Shown: positions 1 to 8,179 of the stretch, one piece after another
How positions within the stretch are numbered: the first letter of the stretch is position 1
Layout: every line of letters begins with the position of its first letter
Assembly (NCBI RefSeq): GCF_000426245.1
Contig: NZ_AUEZ01000039.1
Location: forward strand, 1-64,000
Length of the DNA: 64,000 nt
Source of the DNA: Bradyrhizobium sp. Ai1a-2
GTDB taxonomy: Bacteria; Pseudomonadota; Alphaproteobacteria; Rhizobiales; Xanthobacteraceae
Direction: 5' to 3'
Program-made: the position numbers and the translations under genes
The notes under the pieces: generated by a model
Seen by the model: the letters and a program-made list of their open reading frames with translations, nothing else
The model's database searches: none
Told to the model about the DNA's origin: nothing

Positions 1-312
1 GGCCGGCCTGCCGATGCGCCGGTCGTGCGACATTATCTCTTGTCCAAGTACATTTCCCCCAAACGGCTGCTCCACGTTACGCGCAGCCACTGGGCCATCG
101 AGAACCAGCTCCATTGGGTGCTCGACGTCCACTTCGCCGAAGACGGCAATCGCGCGCGAAAGGATCATGCGCCGGAGAACTTGGCCATTCTGCGTCGGCT
201 CGCCCTCAATCTCCTGCGAACCCACCCCGATCGCAAATCCATCCGTCTCAAGATCAAACGTGCCGGCTGGGACGATGCTTTCCTCATGCAGCTCCTCAGC
301 CATATGCGATAG
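1..312 (+). pseudogene. ISAs1-family transposase, C-terminal part (runs off left edge)
   Basis: The frame is open from base 1 and stops at TAG 310-312. It encodes the last ~103 residues of a DDE transposase. The stretch around HWAIENQLHWVLDV, followed by ENLAILRRLALNLL, is the conserved C-terminal block of ISAs1 (H-repeat) transposases. The rest lies outside the window, so I cannot say whether the element is intact. No terminal inverted repeat is recognisable after the stop; a dispersed palindromic repeat starts there instead, which suggests a decayed copy. It sits just upstream of the benzoate genes. Confidence 0.75.
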
Positions 313-428
313 CCCTGCGCTCGCGGGGGAGGGCTGGGGTGGGGGTGTTTCCGCGATGGGATCGTCCGTGGGGAGGGAGCCCTCACCCGGCGCTTCGCGC
401 CGACCTCTCCCGCAAGCGGGAGAGGTGG
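310..428. repeat. Dispersed palindromic repeat, family R1 (copy 1)
   Basis: This ~120-bp element carries a GGGGGAGGGCTGGGGTGGGGG core and ends in CTCTCCCGCAAGCGGGAGAG, a near-perfect hairpin. A closely similar copy lies at 31291-31419 and a short remnant at 56804-56828. It follows the transposase stop directly. Confidence 0.8.
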
Positions 429-445
429 ATTAACATGAAGCAAAG

Positions 446-523
446 TGCATGTTCTCGCGTTTTTGACTAGACCCATTCCAAAACATGCATTATTGTGCAT
501 GATCAGATAACCAATAACGTGCA
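446..523 (+). promoter_or_regulatory. boxC promoter with BoxR/BzdR-type TGCA operator sites
   Basis: TGCA-N6-TGCA occurs at 486-499, with further TGCA motifs at 446-449 and 520-523. TGCA-N6-TGCA is the operator described for the benzoyl-CoA-responsive repressors BzdR and BoxR. A candidate -35 (TTGACT, 463-468) lies 19 bp from CATTAT (488-493), so the paired sites would overlap the -10. The operator covers the possible GTG start at 495, which argues for translation starting at 534. The regulator gene is not in this window. Confidence 0.7.
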
Positions 524-533
524 AGGGTGGCTC

Positions 534-2222
534 ATGGCCGGTGAAGATCGCGTGCTCGCAAATGGCGCGAAATACATCGATTTCCAGACCGACCCGTCCC
601 GGTACCGGCACTGGAAGCTCGATGTCGACGGCGAGGTCGCGACCCTGACCATGGACGTCGACGAGAACGCCGGCCTGTTCGAGGGCTATCAGCTCAAGCT
701 CAATTCCTACGACCTCGGCGTCGACATCGAGCTCGCCGACGCGGTGCAGCGGCTGCGCTTCGAGCATCCCGATGTGAAGGTCGTGGTGATGCGCTCGGGC
801 AAGAACCGCGTGTTCTGCGCCGGCGCCAACATCCGCATGCTCGCGGGCTCGACGCACGCGCACAAGGTGAATTTCTGCAAATTCACCAACGAGACCCGCA
901 ATGGGATCGAGGACTCCTCCGAGAACTCCGGCCAGCGCTTCATCACGGTCGTCAACGGCACCGCGGCCGGCGGCGGCTATGAGCTCGCGCTCGCGACCGA
1001 CCACATCATCCTCGCCGACGATGGCGCGGCTGCCGTGGCGCTGCCGGAAGTGCCGCTGCTCGCGGTGCTGCCGGGTACCGGTGGTCTCACGCGCGTCGTC
1101 GACAAGCGCAAGGTGCGCCGCGACCATGCCGACTTCTTCTGCACTATCGAGGAAGGCATCAAGGGCAAGCGCGCCGTGCAGTGGCGCCTCGTCGACGAGA
1201 TCGCGTCGAACAGCAAGCTCGAAGGCAAGCTCGCCGAGCGCGTCAAGGAATTCGCGGGCAAATCGACCCGCAGCGGTAGTGGCAAGGGCATTACGCTCTC
1301 GCCGCTCAACCGCGTGATCGACGAGAACAGCATCCGCTACAACTTCGTCAGCATCGATATCGATCGCGCCGCGCGCATCGCGACGATCTCGATCCAGGCG
1401 CCGGAGGCCGCGCCGCCTGCTGATATCGACGGCCTGGTCGCGCAGGGCGCCTCGTTCTGGCCGCTGCAGGTTGCGCGCGAGCTCGATGATGCGATCCTGC
1501 ATCTGCGCATCAACGAGCTCGGAATCGCGATGCTGGTGTTCAAGAGCCACGGCGATCCTGCCCAAGTCGTCGCTTACGACGATTTCCTCGAAGCCAACAA
1601 GGCGCATTGGCTGGTCAACGAGATCAATCATTATTGGAAGCGCGTGCTGAAGCGCATCGACGTCACCTCGCGCACGCTGGTGACGCTGGTCGAGCCTGGC
1701 TCCTGCTTCGTCGGCACGCTCGCCGAACTCGTGTTCGCCGCCGACCGCTCCTACATGCTGATCGGCTCGCGCGAGGGCGACAATCGCCCGCCGCCCGCGA
1801 TCCAGCTCACCGCGATGAACTTCGGCCCCTATCCGATGAGCCATGGCCTCACGCGATTGGAATCGCGCTTCCAGGCCGACCCTGCCGATCTCGAGCGCGC
1901 GCGCGGCGCGATCGGCAAGGCGCTCGATGCGGAAGAGGCCGAGGAGCTCGGTCTCGTCACCTTTGCGCTCGACGACATCGACTGGGACGACGAGGTGCGC
2001 GTGTTCCTGGAGGAGCGCACCAGCTTCTCCCCCGATGGCCTCACCGGCATGGAAGCGAACCTGCGCTTCGTCGGCCCCGAGACGATGGAATCGAAAATCT
2101 TTGCGCGTCTGACCGCGTGGCAGAACTGGATCTTCCAGCGCCCCAATGCGGTCGGCGAAGAAGGCGCGCTGCGTCGCTACGGCACCGGCCAGAAGGCGCA
2201 GTTCGACATGACGAGAGTTTAG
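534..2222 (+). CDS. boxC: Benzoyl-CoA-dihydrodiol lyase BoxC
   Basis: BoxC opens the ring of 2,3-epoxy/dihydrodiol benzoyl-CoA hydrolytically, releasing formate and 3,4-dehydroadipyl-CoA semialdehyde, in the aerobic benzoyl-CoA (box) pathway of the cytoplasm. The 562-residue protein has the expected family length. Its N-terminal half is crotonase-like, with the oxyanion segment FCAGANIRML and the GTAAGGGYELALA block, followed by a second degenerate crotonase-like half. I chose ATG 534, preceded by AGGGTGG. An in-frame GTG at 495 lies inside the operator and is less likely. boxB follows after about 110 bp in the same direction. boxA and a benzoate-CoA ligase are not adjacent in the visible sequence. 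Confidence 0.93.
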   Translation: MAGEDRVLANGAKYIDFQTDPSRYRHWKLDVDGEVATLTMDVDENAGLFEGYQLKLNSYDLGVDIELADAVQRLRFEHPDVKVVVMRSGKNRVFCAGANIRMLAGSTHAHKVNFCKFTNETRNGIEDSSENSGQRFITVVNGTAAGGGYELALATDHIILADDGAAAVALPEVPLLAVLPGTGGLTRVVDKRKVRRDHADFFCTIEEGIKGKRAVQWRLVDEIASNSKLEGKLAERVKEFAGKSTRSGSGKGITLSPLNRVIDENSIRYNFVSIDIDRAARIATISIQAPEAAPPADIDGLVAQGASFWPLQVARELDDAILHLRINELGIAMLVFKSHGDPAQVVAYDDFLEANKAHWLVNEINHYWKRVLKRIDVTSRTLVTLVEPGSCFVGTLAELVFAADRSYMLIGSREGDNRPPPAIQLTAMNFGPYPMSHGLTRLESRFQADPADLERARGAIGKALDAEEAEELGLVTFALDDIDWDDEVRVFLEERTSFSPDGLTGMEANLRFVGPETMESKIFARLTAWQNWIFQRPNAVGEEGALRRYGTGQKAQFDMTRV

Positions 2223-2225
2223 GGG

Positions 2226-2279
2226 CGAGTAGCGAATGGCGAATGGTTTCTATTCGCTACTCGCCATTCGCTACTCGCC
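2226..2279. repeat. Dispersed inverted repeat, family R2 (copy 1)
   Basis: GAGTAGCGAATGGCGAATGG is followed by its inverted complement (CCATTCGCTACTC), forming a hairpin in the boxC-boxB gap. A related copy lies at 24433-24503. Confidence 0.7.
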
Positions 2280-2333
2280 GGCCCACGGTCCGCTGCCAGC
2301 TTTTGACGAGATCATCTCCAACGGGAGGTCCCC

Positions 2334-3779
2334 ATGAACATCATGAACGTCGACTACTCGACCAAGATTCCCAACAACGTGAATCTGTCGGCGGACCGCC
2401 AGGTCCTCAAAGCCCTGGAGGGCTGGCATCCCGGCTACATGGACTGGTGGAGCGACATGGGGCCGGAAGGCTTCCAGCAGTCGCTGGTCTATCTGCGCAC
2501 CGCCTATTCGGTCGATCCGCGCGGCTGGGCCAAGTTCGACTACGTCAAGATGCCCGAATATCGCTGGGGCATCCTGCTCGCGCCGCAGGAAGAGAACCGC
2601 GTGGTGCCGTTCGGCGCGCATTATGGCGAGCCGGCCTGGCAGGAAGTGCCCGGCGAGCACCGTGCCATGCTGCGGCGCCTGATCGTGATCCAGGGCGACA
2701 CCGAGCCGGCTTCCGTCGAGCAGCAGCGTCATCTCGGCAAGACCGCGCCCTCGCTCTACGACATGCGCAACCTGTTCCAGGTCAATGTCGAGGAGGGCCG
2801 CCATCTCTGGGCGATGGTCTATCTCTTGCAGAAATATTTCGGCCGCGATGGCCGCGAGGAAGCGGATGATTTGTTGCGGCGCCGCTCGGGCGACGCCGAC
2901 GCGCCGCGCATGCTGGGCGCCTTCAACGAGGCGACGCCGGACTGGCTGTCCTTCTTCATGTTCACTTACTTCACCGACCGCGACGGCAAGATGCAGCTGC
3001 ACTCGCTGGCGCAGTCCGGTTTCGATCCGCTGTCGCGCACCTGCCGCTTCATGCTGACGGAAGAAGCGCATCACATGTTCGTCGGCGAGACCGGCATCAG
3101 CCGTGTCGTGCAGCGGACCTGCGAGGCGATGCGAGAGGCCGGCATCGAGGATCCGAACGACATCGCGAAAGTGCGGGCGTTAGGGGTGATCGACCTGCCG
3201 ACCATCCAGAAGAAGCTGAACCTGCACTATTCGCTGTCGCTCGATCTGTTCGGCTCCGAGGTCTCGACCAACGCCGCCAACGCCTTCAACGCCGGCATCA
3301 AGGGCCGCTACAAGGAGACGACGATCGATGACGATCATCAGCTCCAGAACTCGACCTATCCGGTGCTGAAGCTGGTCGACGGCGAGCTCAAGCTGGTCGA
3401 CGAACTGGCGCTGACCGCGCTCAACATGCGCCTGCGCGACGACTACACCCAGGACTGCGTCAAGGGCATGCTGCGGTGGAACAAGGTGATCTCGACCGCC
3501 GGCTACGACTACAAGCTCGCGGTGCCGCACGTTGCCTTCCACCGTGCCATCGGCGAGTTTAGGGATGTCAACGCGACGCCCGAGGGCATCCTGATCGACG
3601 ACGCCACCTGGGCGAAGCGAAAGAACGAATGGCTGCCGTCAACCGAAGATGGCGACTTCATCGCTTCGCTGATGAAGTCCGTCACCGAAATCGGCAAGTT
3701 CGCCTCGTGGATATCGCCACCGAAGGTGGGCATCGACAACAAGCCAGGCGATTTCGAGTATGTGAAGATCGAGTCGTGA
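2334..3779 (+). CDS. boxB: Benzoyl-CoA 2,3-epoxidase subunit BoxB
   Basis: BoxB is the diiron oxygenase component that epoxidises benzoyl-CoA using O2, with electrons from the reductase BoxA. The 481-residue length is normal for the family. The diiron ligands reported for BoxB are all present with a constant +4 offset: E124, E154 with H157 (ExxH), D215, and E244 with H247 (EEAHH). The N-terminal DYSTKIPNNVNLS block is typical. ATG 2334 has a good ribosome site (GGGAGG, 2323-2328). It probably forms a transcription unit with boxC, although an inverted repeat lies in the gap. The reductase must be encoded elsewhere. Confidence 0.95.
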   Translation: MNIMNVDYSTKIPNNVNLSADRQVLKALEGWHPGYMDWWSDMGPEGFQQSLVYLRTAYSVDPRGWAKFDYVKMPEYRWGILLAPQEENRVVPFGAHYGEPAWQEVPGEHRAMLRRLIVIQGDTEPASVEQQRHLGKTAPSLYDMRNLFQVNVEEGRHLWAMVYLLQKYFGRDGREEADDLLRRRSGDADAPRMLGAFNEATPDWLSFFMFTYFTDRDGKMQLHSLAQSGFDPLSRTCRFMLTEEAHHMFVGETGISRVVQRTCEAMREAGIEDPNDIAKVRALGVIDLPTIQKKLNLHYSLSLDLFGSEVSTNAANAFNAGIKGRYKETTIDDDHQLQNSTYPVLKLVDGELKLVDELALTALNMRLRDDYTQDCVKGMLRWNKVISTAGYDYKLAVPHVAFHRAIGEFRDVNATPEGILIDDATWAKRKNEWLPSTEDGDFIASLMKSVTEIGKFASWISPPKVGIDNKPGDFEYVKIES

Positions 3780-3794
3780 AGCCTTGCCGAGCTG

Positions 3795-3893
3795 TCATCA
3801 CCCGCGCAGGCGGATGATCCAGTAGTCACCGGCCTCTCGAATTTCACTGACGTCACGGCGTACTGGATGCCCCGCCTTCGCGGGGCATGACAG
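3795..3893. repeat. Dispersed repeat, family R3 (copy 1)
   Basis: CATCACCCGCGCAGGCGGATGATCCAGTA opens the element and CTACTGGATGCCCCGCC...GGGGCATGACAG-type sequence closes it, between the convergent boxB and SDR genes. The related copy at 20658-20751 shares both ends. Confidence 0.7.
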
Positions 3894-3922
3894 TGTGGAG
3901 CGGCGGCAGCGTGTCCTCGCCC

Positions 3923-4732
3923 TCAGCTATCCCAGCCGCTGCCCTGGATCCCGGCATTCGCATAGACGATGCCGCCGTCCACCGTGATGGTGGCGCCGAC
4001 CACATAGTCGCCGGCGCGGGAGGCGAGATAGATCGCAGCACCGGCCATGTCCTCGTCGGTGCCGACCCGGCCCGACGGCACCTTGGTCGCGACCTCATCG
4101 GCATTGTCGCGCGCCGCGCGGTTCATGTCCGATTTGAACGGCCCCGGCGCGATCGCGGTGACCACCACATGATCCTTGATCAGCTTCACCGCCATCCGCC
4201 GCGTCAGGTGGATCAACCCGGCCTTGCTCGCGGCATAGGAATAAGTCTCCAGCGGGTTGACGAAGATGCCGTCGATCGAGGCGATGTTGATCACCTTCGC
4301 CGGCCGCTCGGCGCTCGCGGCTGCGCGCAACGGCACGGCCAGCGCCTTGGTCAGGAAGAACGGCGCCTTGACGTTGAGGTTCATCACCTTGTCCCAGCCG
4401 CTTTCCGGGAACTCGTCGAAGTCTGCTCCCCACGCCGCGCCAGCATTGTTGACGAGGATGTCGAGCTTGGGCTCGCGTTTCTTGAACTCGGCAGCCAGCA
4501 TGTCGATGCCGGCGAGACTGGAGATGTCGATCGGCAGCGCGATGCACTCGCCGCCATATTCGGCCGAAAGCTCCTTTGCGGTCTCTTCGCACGGCCCGGC
4601 CTTCCGCGCGGTGATGTAGACCTTGGCCGCGCCTTGCGCGAGGAAGCCCGCGGCGATCATCCTGCCGATGCCGCGCGAGCCGCCCGTCACCAGCGCAATG
4701 CGGCCCTTGAGTGAAAACAGATCCTTGAACAT
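3923..4732 (-). CDS. SDR-family oxidoreductase (3-oxoacyl-ACP reductase-like)
   Basis: This 269-residue classical short-chain dehydrogenase/reductase is probably a cytosolic NAD(P)H-dependent alcohol/ketone enzyme. The Rossmann motif TGGSRGIG is at residues 16-23, NNAG at 95-98, and catalytic S152, Y166 and K170 (YAASK) are present. The C-terminal VDGG block is intact. The start MFKDLF at 4732 has GGAGG upstream; an in-frame extension to 4873 runs through a repeat and is unlikely. RhlG-like reductases look similar, but the substrate cannot be read from sequence. It is convergent with boxB and has no clear operon partner. Confidence 0.88.
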   Translation of the reverse strand: MFKDLFSLKGRIALVTGGSRGIGRMIAAGFLAQGAAKVYITARKAGPCEETAKELSAEYGGECIALPIDISSLAGIDMLAAEFKKREPKLDILVNNAGAAWGADFDEFPESGWDKVMNLNVKAPFFLTKALAVPLRAAASAERPAKVINIASIDGIFVNPLETYSYAASKAGLIHLTRRMAVKLIKDHVVVTAIAPGPFKSDMNRAARDNADEVATKVPSGRVGTDEDMAGAAIYLASRAGDYVVGATITVDGGIVYANAGIQGSGWDS

Positions 4733-4798
4733 GCGTTCCTCCGATTGCTTGCCCACGCTTGTGAAAGGCGCAAGGAAGCAAGTCAAGGAACCGGTGCC

Positions 4799-4886
4799 GT
4801 AGCCCGGATGTAGCGAAGCGTAATCCGGGAAAGCCAGCCGCATTGAAGGTCCCCGGGTTGCGCTGCGCTTCACCCGGGCTACGACG
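4799..4886. repeat. Dispersed palindromic repeat, family R4 (copy 1)
   Basis: GTAGCCCGGATGTAGCGAAG and its inverted partner CTTCACCCGGGCTAC enclose ~50 bp, forming a long imperfect hairpin. Related copies are at 16139-16226 and 60974-61069. Confidence 0.75.
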
Positions 4887-4892
4887 GCGGAG

Positions 4893-5954
4893 CTACGCCG
4901 CGTCGATGCGGCGGAAGCCGTTCCAGACGGCGGTGGCGGCGCCGGAGGTGAGGACGGGGATGATGCGCGCGTCCTGGTAATTGCCGTTCAGCGAAACGCG
5001 CTGCAGGGCGGTGAGATGATCGGCGCTTTCCGGGAAGATCATGCCGGGCCGCGTCGTCACCGCGGTCTTGAAGCCTGCGGCGCTGGCGAGCGCGAATTCG
5101 CGTTGGCCGGCGGCGATCTTGTCGCCATAGGGATAGGCGAGATGCAGCACCGGCCGCGCCAGCGCCGCTTCGATCCGCTCCCGGCTGGCCGTCATCTCGA
5201 ACGTCGCGACGTCCTCGGCCTGGCGGGCGAGATTGCAATGGGTGATGCTGTGCGCACCGATCGTCACCAGCGGATCGTCGGCGAACTCCTTCAGTTCGTC
5301 CCAGGACATGCAGAACTCGCGCGCGATCGTCGTTGCGTCGACATCATGGCGCGCACAGAGCACTGCGACTTCGCGCTGCACGTCCTCCTCGCCCGGCAAA
5401 CTCCGCAGCCAATCGTGCAGCTGTTCGAAAGCAGTCTGTTTCGCCTCCGGCGTCGAGGTATCGATCGACGTCATCGTTCCGCCGATCGGCACCTCGATCG
5501 CGGCCGCCTTTGCGATCACGTGTTCCAGCGCGATCCACCACAGCCGCCCCGTGCCTTCCGCGAAATCGCTGGCGACATAGACAGTAAACGGCGCGTCGAA
5601 CTCGCGCATGACAGGCAGTGCATGATCGCGGTTGTCGCGATAGCCGTCATCGAAGGTGAAGCAGGCAAAGCGCCGCGCGAAATCACGCTCGGTCATCCGC
5701 CGGTGCATCTCGTCCATGGTGACGATGTCGATATCGAGCGAGCGCAGATGCTCCAGCATCGCGCGCAGGAACTCCGGCTCAACCTCGAGGTGAAAGTTCG
5801 GCTGGAACTCATCGTTGCGGCGTGGCCGAACATGGTGCAGCATGAAGATCGCGCCGACGCCTGCGAATATTGGTCGCAGCAGGAAATGGGCTCCTGAGAA
5901 ATACAGCGCTTCGAGTCCGGCGCGGATAACGGTTTTTCTGAGCTGTTTCATCAT
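4893..5954 (-). CDS. Polysaccharide deacetylase family protein
   Basis: This NodB-fold carbohydrate esterase 4-type protein has about 353 residues. Motif 1 TFDDG is at residues 100-104 (metal and base aspartates), and motif 2 HSITH at 235-239 supplies the metal-binding histidines. LAYPYGD matches the later pocket motif. No signal peptide is obvious. The N-terminal hydrophobic patch could associate with membrane, so a cytoplasmic or membrane-facing role in polysaccharide modification is possible. I chose the MMK start at 5954/5951; in-frame upstream extension crosses the intergenic region. The OmpA-like gene is transcribed divergently 180 bp away. Confidence 0.82.
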   Translation of the reverse strand: MMKQLRKTVIRAGLEALYFSGAHFLLRPIFAGVGAIFMLHHVRPRRNDEFQPNFHLEVEPEFLRAMLEHLRSLDIDIVTMDEMHRRMTERDFARRFACFTFDDGYRDNRDHALPVMREFDAPFTVYVASDFAEGTGRLWWIALEHVIAKAAAIEVPIGGTMTSIDTSTPEAKQTAFEQLHDWLRSLPGEEDVQREVAVLCARHDVDATTIAREFCMSWDELKEFADDPLVTIGAHSITHCNLARQAEDVATFEMTASRERIEAALARPVLHLAYPYGDKIAAGQREFALASAAGFKTAVTTRPGMIFPESADHLTALQRVSLNGNYQDARIIPVLTSGAATAVWNGFRRIDAA

Positions 5955-6134
5955 CCGGAAAATCGGCCGGCCGGTTGCATTGCGGAGCGAAATTAGCGAA
6001 CCACCGCTGAACAAACGGTTAGCCGGCCCGATTATACGCGGCTCTTTGCCAAAGGCGGTATCAAGAGCGGTATTTCGGGTTTGACAGTCAGCCAAGGGTT
6101 TGTTTTCTCTCTGGTTCCGGAGCCAGGACCCCGA

Positions 6135-7529
6135 ATGCACGAACTTTTCAAGTGGAGTCGCAAGTGGTGGCCGGGCGTGATTCCGCTGGTCATCTGTTGG
6201 GGTATCGCGGCCTGGACCTCGACCGCAACTGTGGAGGCTGATCTCGCCGAGCGATCAAACGCCGCGCTCAAGGATACCATCCTTGACAAGCGCAGGATCG
6301 TCGTTGCCGGCCGGGATGTGACGTTTGCCGCCGAGGCGTTCTCGGAGGAGGGCCGTCAGAGTGCGGTGGCTTCCGTCGAGGCGGTGCCCGGCGTGCGCCT
6401 CGTCAATGACGAGACGCGTCTCGTTCCCGAAGCAAAGCCATTTGTCTGGTCGGCCGAGCGCGACGTCGTCCGGGTGACGCTCGCCGGTAGTGCGCCGTTA
6501 CCATCGAGCAAGGGCAAGCTGCTCGAAGCGGCCCGCAACGCGCTTGGCGGCGTCGAAGTCGCCGACCAGATGTCGCTCGCTCGCGGCGCGCCGCCGCGCT
6601 TCGACAGCGCGGCGCTGCTGCTGCTTGATCAGATCGGCAAGTTGAAGGAAGGCAAGATCACGCTGACCGACACCAAGGTCAACCTGTCCGGCATGGCGCG
6701 CGAGCTCGGCGGGCGCGAGGCGATCGCGGCAGCGCTGCGGAATCTGCCCGACGGCTATTCGGTCGCAGCCAACGACATCAAGGCGCCGCCCTACATCTTC
6801 CAGGCCTACAAGGATCCGGTCGCGGTGACGCTGACGCTTACCGGCAATGTCCCCGACAACAATGCTCACGCCGCGCTCGTCGCGGCGGCCGGGCGCAAGT
6901 TCTTCTCGGAGAAGGTCGTCGACAACCTCAAGGCCAGCCTCGGCGCCCCTGCCGGTTTTGCGAACGCCGTGGCGCCGGCGCTCGGCGCCTTGTCGCGGCT
7001 GTCGACCGGCACGCTCGTGGTGAGCGATCGCGAAGTGAAGCTGTCGGGCGACGCATTCTATGACGCCGCCGCCAACCAGATCCGCGCTGGCCTCGGCCGC
7101 GATTTTCCGCAAGGCTGGCAGTACAAGGCCGATATTTCGGTGAAGCCGGCCGCCGCCCCGGTGGACGCGACCGTGTGCCAGCAGCTGTTCACCGAGCTGT
7201 TGTCGAAGGCGAGGATCCGGTTTGAATCGGGCAAGGCCGACATCTCGCCGGACTCCATGGGCCTGCTCGACCGCCTGACCGAGACCGCGCTGCGCTGCCC
7301 GAATGCCACGATCGAGATCGCCGGCCACACCGACAGCGACGGCGACGAGGGCGCCAACCAGGCGCTTTCGGAACGGCGCGCCGAAGCGGTGATGGACTAT
7401 CTGGTCAAGGCGGGCCTGCCCGCGACGCGCTTCCAGGCGGTCGGCTATGGCGCCGCGCAGCCGCTTGCCGGCAACGACAGTGAAGAAGGCAAGGCGCAGA
7501 ACCGCCGCATCGATTTCGTGGTGAAGTGA
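6135..7529 (+). CDS. OmpA-family protein with BON-like repeats
   Basis: The 464-residue envelope protein has an N-terminal transmembrane anchor at about residues 14-31, a long middle with BON-type repeats (EAVPGVRLVND-like segments), and a C-terminal OmpA/MotB peptidoglycan-binding domain. That domain contains FESGKADIS, IEIAGHTDSDG, NQALSERRA and the closing NRRIDFVVK. It probably tethers the inner membrane to peptidoglycan. ATG 6135 is preceded by AGGA; an upstream start at 6081 would add 18 residues. The next gene starts in its stop codon (TGATG), so the two are translationally coupled. Confidence 0.85.
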   Translation: MHELFKWSRKWWPGVIPLVICWGIAAWTSTATVEADLAERSNAALKDTILDKRRIVVAGRDVTFAAEAFSEEGRQSAVASVEAVPGVRLVNDETRLVPEAKPFVWSAERDVVRVTLAGSAPLPSSKGKLLEAARNALGGVEVADQMSLARGAPPRFDSAALLLLDQIGKLKEGKITLTDTKVNLSGMARELGGREAIAAALRNLPDGYSVAANDIKAPPYIFQAYKDPVAVTLTLTGNVPDNNAHAALVAAAGRKFFSEKVVDNLKASLGAPAGFANAVAPALGALSRLSTGTLVVSDREVKLSGDAFYDAAANQIRAGLGRDFPQGWQYKADISVKPAAAPVDATVCQQLFTELLSKARIRFESGKADISPDSMGLLDRLTETALRCPNATIEIAGHTDSDGDEGANQALSERRAEAVMDYLVKAGLPATRFQAVGYGAAQPLAGNDSEEGKAQNRRIDFVVK

Positions 7530-7825
7530 TGGCCTATCTGGCGACGTTCTTCTGGGGTTGGCTGCTCGCGGCGCTGTTGATCGGCCTTGCGATGGGCTGG
7601 ATATCGGTGGTGCAGCGCGGGGAAGGCGTGTCACGAAAGCTGGCGCGATGGCTGGCGCTGCTCGCGGTGATCCTGATCGCCCTTGCGCTCGGCCACGTCG
7701 TTCCCGGCCGCTTCGGCTATTGGCTCGACCTGTTCCTGATCATGTTTGCGCTCTACCTCGTCGGATGCCTGGTGGGATCGTGGCTGCGAGACTGGGTGGT
7801 GTCACGCAGCCAGCCGGCCAGATGA
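7529..7825 (+). CDS. Small inner-membrane protein, coupled to the OmpA-like gene
   Basis: This 98-residue protein has three predicted transmembrane segments, at roughly residues 2-24, 38-58 and 64-85. The start ATG overlaps the TGA of the preceding OmpA/BON gene, so it is probably made with it and may be a membrane partner. No catalytic motif is visible and I do not recognise a named family. Function unknown. Confidence 0.75.
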   Translation: MAYLATFFWGWLLAALLIGLAMGWISVVQRGEGVSRKLARWLALLAVILIALALGHVVPGRFGYWLDLFLIMFALYLVGCLVGSWLRDWVVSRSQPAR

Positions 7826-8179
7826 GGTCGCCAAGTGAGGTCGCGAGGTGAGAACGGCAAGTGACGGCTACCGGGTTGCGACTGCCAGGCGCGATTTTTC
7901 TGATCCCGATGTCGCCGCCGGGACGTTCGGTCGCATCGGTGGCGCGCTGGCTACGATCCGCGCTAACATGTCAAAGCCTTGTCGGATCTGCGAGAATGCA
8001 GCAAAACTGTGCATCTGCTGTCATGAACTCCCCCTAATGTGTTGAAGATGCGCGTTTTATCGTCGCCAGACGAATTCCACTTGGGCCCGAAACGCGCTAC
8101 GAAAGGCGGGAGGGAACAGCGGAGCGTCGGCGGGGTTCGCCCGGTAGCCGTCGTCGCGGGATCGCAACTCGAGGTCTAG
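7826..8179. other. Intergenic region with no supported gene
   Basis: This is about 350 bp between the small membrane gene and the YbhN-like gene. The only curiosity is a 25-codon cysteine-rich frame at 7968-8045 without a ribosome site. No clear promoter or terminator was seen. Confidence 0.5.

Noticed and set aside
310..428. Repeat elements considered as CRISPR or as insertion-sequence ends
   Set aside because: Copies are few, far apart, imperfect and hairpin-forming. There are no regular spacers, no cas genes and no terminal repeats flanking a transposase.
165..1844. 559-codon frame on the minus strand across boxC
   Set aside because: It is the reverse frame of a clearly conserved gene, a common artefact of high-GC coding sequence. 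It has low-complexity Arg/Asp-rich composition and no known domain.
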